Shown here piece by piece: positions 56,901-64,000 of a stretch of 64,000 nucleotides of DNA. The stretch lies in the NCBI GenBank assembly GCA_013180625.2, contig SNVD02002289.1, positions 806,001 through 870,000 on the forward strand. The letters are read 5' to 3'. Below the pieces are notes generated by a model that saw only the letters and a program-made list of their open reading frames with translations, was not told the DNA's origin and did no database searches. Source of the stretch: Boswellia sacra (Eukaryota > Streptophyta > Magnoliopsida > Sapindales > Burseraceae). Position 1 is the first letter of the stretch. Each line of letters begins with the position of its first letter. The translations under genes and the position numbers were made by a program.

Positions 56901-58559
56901 TAGTGTCACCAATTGAAGAAGTCATTCCATTCCCCAAGAAGTTGGAGTTCAGAGTCACCAATAATATGGCTGAATATGAAGCTTGTGCCTTAGTTTAGAA
57001 GTTGTGATTGCTATAGGTATTGATAAAGTAGAAGTGTTGGGAGATTCCAAACTAGTCATCTCTCAAGCCAATGAAGATTGGGATCTATGAGAAGGGAAGC
57101 TAAAACCTTATCTTGAACACATTAGAAGATTGATTGGGAGATTTAAGCAGTGCACCTTCACTCATCCCCTAGAAGTAAGAATCAAATACCTGATGTATTG
57201 GCTTTGTTGGCATCAGCATAGGCTAGCACACATGAATTATTGGTAAGGCTAATATCATAAGCATTAGGTCCTTATTATATGGAACCTTATGCAACAGAGT
57301 TTAAAGTGAATGAGAAGCCATGGTTCTATCACTTGAAGAGATATTTAGAAGAGAGGAGTTTGCCTAACGAGGCCAATGAGAAGGATAGGGTTATGTTGCA
57401 AAAATTAGCTAAATAATTTACTTGTCATCCGGGGATGTTGTACATGAGAATGCCAGAAGGGATGCAACTAAGATGTGTGGATGAAAAAGAAGCAAAGAGA
57501 CTTATGGGAGAAATCCATAGTGATGCATGTGGGCCACATATGAATATGATAGTGCTTGCAAAGAAGATCATGAGGCAAGGTTTCTACTAGCTAACTATGA
57601 AGATAAGCTGTGTTCAATTTGTAAAGAAGTGTCACCAATGCCAAATTAATGGAAATTTGATCCATTAACCACCCTCGGAGAAACAACGGATGACTACTCT
57701 ATGGCCCTTTGCTGCATGAGGCATCGATATTATTAACGAAATAAGGATGTTAGCCTCTAATAGGCATTGATATATGGTGATGGCGATTGACTATTTCACC
57801 AAATGGATAGAAGCTGAGTCCTATGCTAAGTTAAGGGTAAAACAAATGGCAAAGTTTATCAAGAAGAACATCATATGTAGATTTAGAGTGTCACACCATG
57901 TTGTGACTGACAATGGGGTTCATTTTCAGGCCAAGACCAGGGCCTTGTTCAAAAATTACAAAATTGAATGCCATAAGCATTCCCCGTACCGGCCACAAGC
58001 CAATAGAGTAGTAGAAGCGACCAATAAAAACATCAGGAAGATGTTAGCCAAGGTGGTACAAACATATAAAGATTAGATAGAGAAGTTCTTGTTTGTGTTG
58101 TGGAGTTATAGAACAACACCCAGAAGCTTGACAGGTATAACGCCCTTCTCATTGGTACATTATTCAGAAGTGTCTTACCAATTACGATAGAAATGAAATT
58201 AGCGAGGGTTTTGATAGGGGCAGAAATTCTTGAAGAATAGCATATTCGTAATTGGCGTGAATAATTGGCCTTGATCGATAAAAAAAGAATTAAAGCTAGA
58301 TATCACATGCAACTATACTATAAAAAGGGTTGCTTAGGCCTTTAACAAAAGAATAAAGGTAAGGAAGTTTAAAGAAGAATAGTTGGTCCTTAAGAAAGTG
58401 AGACCAGTTATGTTTGATCCAAGAGGAAAGTTCAAACCCAACTGGGAAGGTCTATTCATTGTGATGAAGGTCATATTTGGCGGAGTCGTTATTCTATCAG
58501 ACATAGAAGCGAATGAGTTCACTAAGCCCATCAACATAGATAGGCGAAAGAAATATTAA
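53917..58559 (+). pseudogene. Element E pol: protease, RT, two RNase H domains, integrase
   Basis: Protease (53920-54465) shows the active site VDDGSAIVPMKIL. RT spans about 55390-56230: SPKDDFPLPQINLLVDSAV, MPFGLKKAMANYQ and the catalytic box YVDDMMVKS. The first RNase H follows (LIIYLALKEEAIGAMLV, AIYYLNKKLL). A second, archaeal-type RNase H begins near 56850 (FDEAANPNGVGIRVILVSP, NNMAEYEACA, GDSKLVISQAN). Integrase has a zinc-binding start (CQFVKKCHQCQ region near 57610-57645), the core with all three acids (AIDYFTKW, VTDNGVHF, VVEATNK; 57774-58076) and the C-terminal KFKPNWEGLFIV stretch. Stops occur in every domain. Confidence 0.85.
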
Positions 58560-59678
58560 ATATGGAAAAAAAAAGTGAGAGGATAAAGAACTAATCAGAA
58601 AATAAGAAATAGTTGATTAATGACATGAGTTGTCTCATTTATACACATTTTGTTAAAAAAGTAAAAGATTATACTTTTATTAATGAAATTAAATTGTTTG
58701 GAATAAATATACCTTTTGAAATGTCTTATTATTTTGCATAACAACAAAAGGAAAACATCAAACATCTAAGCCAATCAAGAAACTAATAATGTCATCTCTG
58801 CCTCTTCGATGGACTATGAATAGGTTCATTATATTGCTCACAGAATCAAATAACAAGAGCAAGAATGGAAGCCTGAAAGGTCATCTAGTCCTTGATTGGT
58901 CGTCTGTTTCAAAATGAGGATCATAGAATAAGTTTCTCTCAATGATGCGATATGACCAAGAATTCTTTCCACGCTCTAAATAGTGGCTAAACAATCTCCC
59001 AGGACTGAAAGCAGTCGGTGAATCCACGATCATTTACTTCTAACCATACTGTTAACATAGCCTGGCAGGATCATGGAATGAACTATAGGTGAAACCCGCT
59101 AAAGGCATACATGTGATATATATCCCTACTGTCACATGCTTTAGTCTCTACCATGGACAGTGTCAGTGAATTTGAGTATCAAGAATGACTCGAAGCCATT
59201 CAATCCAAGAAAAACTTCTTTCAAATCTTTTCTTCGTCTGAAGTCGAGGACTATAATGAGAAATGTCTCCTTTAGGCAGTGCTAGAACAGACAATTTCTC
59301 TTGTAATCAAATCTGAGAAAAAGAAACAAAGAAAATAAGAAAAAGAAGTCTACTAAGCTAAAAACCTGGACAAGGTGGCTTAGGCAAAAATTAAGATAAA
59401 GCCTGCAAAACTGAAAACCCAAAAAGGGTAGTTTCGGTAAAAGTTAGGGCTAGCTCGCTGAGTTGAAAAAAGAAGAGTCCGCTGAGTTGAAAACCTGAAA
59501 AGGGTGACTTAGGCAAAAGTTAGGGCTAGCTCGCTAAGTCAAAAACTTAAAAAAGGGCGGCTTAGGTAAAAGTTATAGCATAATAATTTTAAAAAAAAAA
59601 AGAAAGAGATGAATCACGAAGGAAGAACCTGAAGAAGCAGAAGATAGCCACCAAACCGCTGACTTAGGTCAACCTTGG
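58560..59678 (+). other. 3' region of element E with tandem GGCTTAGGCAAAA repeats
   Basis: Non-coding. From about 59350 to 59590 a unit of roughly 60-70 bp repeats about four times, built on AAAACC(T/C)G...AAGGTGGCTTAGGCAAAA, AGTTAGGGCTAGCTCGCTGAGT and variants. Such repeats before the 3' LTR are familiar in Tat-type elements. The sequence stops at the Athila-F LTR, so the 3' LTR of E lies outside the window or is lost. Confidence 0.7.
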
Positions 59679-60910
59679 CGATGAACACTTAAATATGTAT
59701 TTAATAAGACTTTAATTCATCATATTGCATTAATAGTGTCATTAAATTTCTCAACTTAACCATATTTGTAGTCTTTGCATCTTTGGAATTAATTTTCTCT
59801 TAATTTTGGTTTTGTTACAGGTTTGGTAAGATAAGCATAACTTTCTATTTATAGATCAAAATAGTGCAAATCTTGATGTTTTGGAAAGCTGATTAAATTA
59901 TCTATGAGATTGTATATCATAGAAATCATCAAATTTGGCTCTTAGTAGACCTAAAATGGGCTTCAAATGAACCCATATGCAGCTTCAGCTCAGCCTGACC
60001 ATGTCTCAATATTTTGACCATATCTCTCAAAATACGTATCTAAATCGTATGAATCAATATGTTCTAGAAATATGAAAGAAATATCTACAATTTTGATGAA
60101 GATATGTGATCAAAATTCCCAATAATTTGGTGCCAAAATCGGTGGTCAAATTTGGTGCACCTAATGATTCCAATTGTCAAAGATTGGTGCACCTAATATT
60201 TGACAATTGTTCTTTTGTAATTTCACTAGTTTGCCCCTGAATGTATCTATAAATAGAGGTGCCTTGTGACCATTAGAACATCTTGGCCTTGGCTAAGATC
60301 ACTTGTTATTGTGTTTTTCTCTCTTGTGCATTTATGCTATTAATAAATCTTCTTTTTCTTGCAATTTGTTTTGTTTCTTTTATAATGTCTTGCTAATTTC
60401 TCTCTTGTTAAGGTGAAAGGGTGAAACTCTTGATATGAGAGGGTGATTGGCATATTGGATGCTTGAACCCATTTATAAGAAGTATAAATTTTGGTAACGA
60501 AACAAATATAATTCATATAACTAAAATGGGCTACTTATCCTTATTTGATATATCAAAGGCGGATCCCCTAACCTTATCTTTCATTATTATTGTGTTAATT
60601 CCTTTTACTTGTAATTTACTTATTCTTGTCTATTGCTTATGAACTTTTTCTTTCATTTGCTATGGTAGATTTTACCACCTATACTAATGGATGGTTTTAC
60701 CACATTTTTATTTTTGTTTTCTATTTGAATGGTTGGTAGTACTGCCTACCATCTTTATCTTAATTTGTTAATATTATCTTGTTATTATATTTGCTTACCT
60801 TTAGTTTATAACGCTAAAATCTCCTTTCTTATGGATCAAGATCGGTCTCATCGGTTTTATTACTTCGACACTCCTATACTTGGGAGACAATCCTATTTTC
60901 AGATGTGTCA
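59679..60910 (+). repeat. Athila-F 5' LTR
   Basis: It starts CGATGAACACTTAAATATG (normally TGATGAAC; TG is CG here) and ends CAGATGTGTCA. A TATA box (CTATAAATAGAGG, 60247-60259) lies in sense. At 1232 bp it is shorter than the A LTRs because of internal gaps. Confidence 0.9.
60247..60259 (+). promoter_or_regulatory. Athila LTR TATA box
   Basis: CTATAAATAGAGG in sense orientation in the Athila-F 5' LTR. The same box is found in the other LTRs except that the Athila-A 5' LTR has TAAAAATAG. Confidence 0.6.
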
Positions 60911-60916
60911 AGTTTT

Positions 60917-60934
60917 TGGCGCCGTTGCCGGGCA
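60917..60934 (+). other. Athila-F primer binding site
   Basis: TGGCGCCGTTGCCGGGCA, one mismatch from the tRNA-Asp complement, six bases after the LTR. Confidence 0.93.
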
Positions 60935-61096
60935 GGGTAAAATTTGACGACAAAATTGAAAGTATTTCCTTTTCTAATTTTTTTTTCATTTTTCTTGCAT
61001 GTGTTCATCTTTTCTTTCCTTTTGCATTAGTTGGTGGAATTGTTAGGAGTCACTCATATTCTTTAAAAATATGCTCAAACCTAACTAAGAACGTAA

Positions 61097-62830
61097 ATGT
61101 ACTGCATGACTCTTATGAGACCTTGTGCACAATCATGTATAGTCTTCTCTCATGATGCAACATATTTCGACCATGAATCAGATTTCATTCAATTCTTACC
61201 CCACTTTCATGGTGTAGATGTTGAAAAAATATTTTTGCACTTGAGAAAATTTAAAGAGTTTTGCAATACATATAGTGATCTAAATTATAGCATAAACATC
61301 TTTAGATTAAAGCTTTTTCCTTTTTCTTTAAAAGATAAAGCTAAAATATGGCTACAAAATCTTAGGTCAGGATCCATTAGCTCATAGGATGAAATGCAAT
61401 AACAATTTCTTAAAAAATTCTTTCCTCCTTGTAGAACAAATTCTCTCTAAAGGCAAATCACCACTTTCACTCAAGAACAAGGAGAGACCTTTTACCAATA
61501 TTGGGATAGGTATAAAGCATTGCTTAATACTTGTCCTAACCACAGTTTGGAAACATGGAGACTAGTTTTAATTTTCTATAAAGGTCTTACACATCAAGCT
61601 AGGCACGTGGTAGAATTAATGTGTAATAGACAATTTGAAAAGAAAGACCCTGACGAAGCAATGGATTACCTAGACTTACTAGCAAAAAATGCTCAAAATT
61701 GGAACAATGTTGCCAACATTGGATTACCTAGACTTACTAGCAAAAAATACTCAAAATTAGAACAATGTTGGCACCTATAAGGTACCAAGAACATCTAGTA
61801 GAGGCCTTTATAACTTTAGGGAGAATCATGATCTTCATGCTAAATTTACATCCTTAGCTAGAAAAGTTGAGGACTTAGAAATGTGGTCTATGCAAGAAAT
61901 CGTCTGTCACACTTGTAATACTATTGATCATACTACGAATGATTGCCCAACTATGCCTATCTTTAGGAAAAGTCTCCATGACCAAAACAATATTTTAGAC
62001 ACTTTTCAAAGGTCAAATCCTAATCCTTACTCGCTAAATTTTGGATGGAAAAATCACTTGAATTTTGATTGGAGGAATGATAATTATGCACAATCTTACC
62101 AACCTCCCTTTCAATCATATCAAAATTTTAAAAAAATCTCATGATCATGCATCTTGTGAGGACCTTGAAGAAACATTGGATTCATTCATCGCAAAGCAAG
62201 AGGCTTTTAATTGTCAAACTGCTCAGACTATGGCAAACTTCAATGATGCTCTTGAAAAACTTGTATTTGCATTTTAGTACTCATGAGAAAGACGAGTTTC
62301 CATCTCAACTAGAGCCAAATTCCGTCAATCCACATGTGGGTAATCCAAGTGGCCAACATCTAGATGAAGATTTAGTAAGTACTCGAACATATTCTTAACC
62401 GTTATGAGAAAGATGATGAATCAATCTCAAAGGGTAAGGAAGAGGTTAATAAACTTACACCTAACAAGGAAAAGACCGAATTCTCACTTATGCCCTCATG
62501 TCATCATGCAAAGGAACTAAACCAAAATTTTGAAATTAATGAATTTTTCGAGCATGATGAAAATGAGGAAGCTAATAGGACTACAACTAATGTGAAAGGC
62601 TATATCCAAAATGAGAATTTTTCAAGTCCTTCAAAAATCGGGTTATTGAATCAAGTATGCAACTAGTGCCCATTGCTTCTAAAGAATTTTCATCGCTTGA
62701 TCTTGTACAGGTGAAGGAGATTAAGAGTTGGGAGCCATGTTTTGAAAAAGCGCAAGAAGAAACATTGACACACAAGAATGCATGCCTCAAGGACAAACAA
62801 ACTCAACCAGTGGTAATCTCTTTCATTCTC
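61097..62830 (+). pseudogene. Athila-F gag
   Basis: B/C/F-type gag. 61097-61387 holds the N-terminal domain (SDFIQFLPHFHGVDVEK, LFPFSLKDKAKIWLQNLRSG) and ends at a TAG in SS-DEM. 61520-61780 continues (LNTCPNHSLETWRLV, VELMCNRQFEKKDPDEAMDY) and contains a tandem duplication of about 57 bp (61663-61775) repeating DYLDLLAKN. The zinc knuckle CHTCNTIDHTTNDC is intact (61907-61948). The Asn/Ser-rich part follows, then the segment PIASKEFSSLDLVQVKEI and QPVVISFILT, where the frame leaves the position of the missing protease/RT region. Confidence 0.87.
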
Positions 62831-63168
62831 ACAAATAAAAGAAAAAGAGAGGTACCACCTCAGTGGCATATTTTTGACCGTGGTAAATTACTTTCAATGA
62901 GATTCTTCTTTTGGCCTTTTTTATCACGCTTGATCAAATTTTATTCGTTTGTGCCATACTTTTATTTTTATTCTTGATTTTTGCTATCATTTCTAGTTTG
63001 TTTTTATTTTATTTTATGTGCTTTTATTTTAGTTGTGTGTTTGTATTTTATTTCCCGGTTAAGTGGCAGATACGATACTCCATGGCTTTTAAAGTCAATT
63101 TTTCAGTTCCCTAAAAAATGTTGCTTACCTTGCATTCATTTTCTTTTCTTCTCTCTCATTTTCTTCTT
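62831..63168 (+). other. T-rich spacer between gag and ORFx in Athila-F
   Basis: It is collinear with 43881-44235 of Athila-C and non-coding. It marks where pol has been lost. Confidence 0.6.
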
Positions 63169-63790
63169 ATGGATACCATTCTCTCAAATCTGCACAAATG
63201 TTTTCCTTCTCTCTCTCAAAATGATTTGCTTAAAATTTACAAAGCTTGCACAAAAAGACTAAGGATGTTAATATGCAGAGGTACTCCTGCTGATGTAAGG
63301 TGGTTAATTGAAGCCAATGTTCGATTATCTTGTGAATTTTCAGATAATCTTGTTTCTCACAAGCTAGGTTTAGAAAAAAGCTCTTACACCAAAAAGTGAA
63401 GAGTAAAAAGGTTACAAGTTTCTCACAAATGTGCAAGATGGACTTGTAACCAACGTTACCGCTCCTTAGGATATTTGTCTAACAATCAATAGTATAAGCT
63501 ATAGTTCATCAATAATGGATTGAGCAGGGAGTCTTTGGATGATATTCGAGTGACCTTGAGACGTATTCTTGTAGACTTGTGCAACATGAAATTTTGGACA
63601 CAATTCTGAGATGAGCAGGAACGTTATAGTCTTGGGAATGTAACTCAAAACGACCTTGTTTCCCAGTTTGTAAGAAAACTATATGGAAGCATATCCTCAA
63701 CTCATAGAAGGTGTTTAAACCATTTCTAGACGTAAAACCAGAGGAAGATGTGAGCCACAGCCACAACTACCTGTGCATATGCATGTGTGC
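63169..63790 (+). pseudogene. ORFx in Athila-F (conserved unknown protein, best N-terminus)
   Basis: The ATG at 63169 (TTCTTATGGATACC) opens 77 codons without a stop: MDTILSNLHKCFPSLSQNDL, KIYKACTKRLRMLICRGTPA, DVRWLIEANVRLSCEFSDNL, then a TGA in KK-RVKRLQ at 63397-63399. It continues in frame through a Cys-rich stretch (VSHKCARWTCNQR) and LSRESLDDIRVTL, then shifts to reach NDLVSQF and the SHSHNYL end near 63760. The whole would be about 190-200 residues, mostly helical by eye, with a possible small zinc site. It occurs in A, B, C and F in the same position upstream of LOG. It may be a second captured host gene or an env-like product; I do not recognise it. Confidence 0.65.
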
Positions 63791-63799
63791 CATCATTTT

Positions 63800-64000
63800 T
63801 GAATTTTAATGCTTTATAGCTATCATTTTTTATTTTGTATTTTTTGTTTGACTTATGTGTCTTATTTCATTATTTTTTTTAATTTCTATGCATTATTGTC
63901 AAATTTTTCAACAAACAACCGAGCTACCTATTTAGATGTCATCATTAGCCTACCTTTTTGCACTTCATAAATACCACATCTCTTATTCTCTTCCTCACAC
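63800..64000 (+). promoter_or_regulatory. LOG upstream region, ends about 20 bp before the expected ATG
   Basis: It is collinear with 25515-25760 (complement) of Athila-A, including CACTTCATAAATACCACATC. In A the ATG follows CACAC by 22 bases. By that spacing a LOG copy would start near 64023, outside the window. Confidence 0.7.

Larger units (their letters stand above)
49990..59678 (+). mobile_element. Element E: decayed Ty3/gypsy element of the Tat lineage
   Basis: On the plus strand it has gag, protease, RT, RNase H, a second RNase H and integrase, then a 3' region with tandem repeats. RT precedes integrase, which is the Ty3/gypsy order. A second RNase H domain between RT-RNase H and integrase is a hallmark of the Tat lineage. 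The left end borders Athila-D and the right end is interrupted by Athila-F. It has dozens of stops and frameshifts and is the oldest element in the nest. Confidence 0.85.
59679..64000 (+). mobile_element. Athila-F: plus-strand gag-only Athila element with ORFx, cut by window edge
   Basis: The plus-strand order is 5' LTR, tRNA-Asp primer site, gag, spacer, ORFx, then the sequence that precedes LOG in Athila-A and C. There is no pol. It is the same type as Athila-C, in opposite orientation, and is inserted into the 3' region of element E. The 3' part, presumably with LOG, lies beyond the edge. Confidence 0.9.

Noticed and set aside
1..64000. CRISPR arrays, bacterial operons, rRNA genes
   Set aside because: Nothing of the kind is visible; the repeats are eukaryotic transposons.

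Overview
The window is plant nuclear DNA, most likely from a eudicot angiosperm. It is AT-rich and made almost entirely of transposable elements and their debris: Ty1/copia, Ty3/gypsy of the Athila and Tat types, a LINE, CACTA and Mutator-like ends, and MITEs. No intact single-copy host gene is visible. The genic material is an exon of ribosomal protein P0, an exon-intron fragment of a C48 (Ulp1-like) protease gene, and host-derived LOG sequences carried inside retrotransposons.

Layout. 1-2511 is the 5' part of a minus-strand copia element (Copia-1), cut by the window edge. 2963-7353 is a plus-strand relative (Copia-2), head to head with Copia-1; it has both LTRs, a large internal deletion and a foldback MITE in gag. 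7354-8837 holds a P0 exon and a possible first exon with a transit-like peptide. 8848-10331 is a Mutator-like element with long TIRs and a 10-bp target duplication. 11276 to about 12960 is a LINE with ORF1 only. 12975-21672 is intergenic DNA with a 230-bp tandem repeat, two CACTA right ends, exon-like scraps, a MITE, a perfect 62-bp palindrome and a possible solo LTR. From 21678 to the end there is a LINE 3' fragment and then a nest of Athila elements: A (21973-32146, minus), B (33733-39544, minus, perfect 5-bp TSD), C (39658-47475, minus), D (47476-49989, minus, partial) and F (59679 to the edge, plus). Between D and F lies a decayed Tat-lineage element E.

The most interesting content is in the Athila group. 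Elements A and C carry, in sense orientation where the integrase/env-like region would be, a nearly full-length intronless copy of a LOG gene (cytokinin riboside 5'-monophosphate phosphoribohydrolase). Beside it is a second conserved reading frame of unknown family, here called ORFx, present in A, B, C and F. Element F reaches the window edge about 20 bp before the position where LOG should start. B, C and F have gag but no pol, so they look like a gag-only non-autonomous family that took up two genes. Element A looks like a chimera: its gag-protease-RT-RNase H half resembles D, and its ORFx-LOG-3' half resembles C/F.

All coding regions are decayed by stops, frameshifts or deletions to some degree. 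Element A is the best preserved; its two LTRs look nearly identical by eye. No alignments could be run, so identities and boundaries are from reading.
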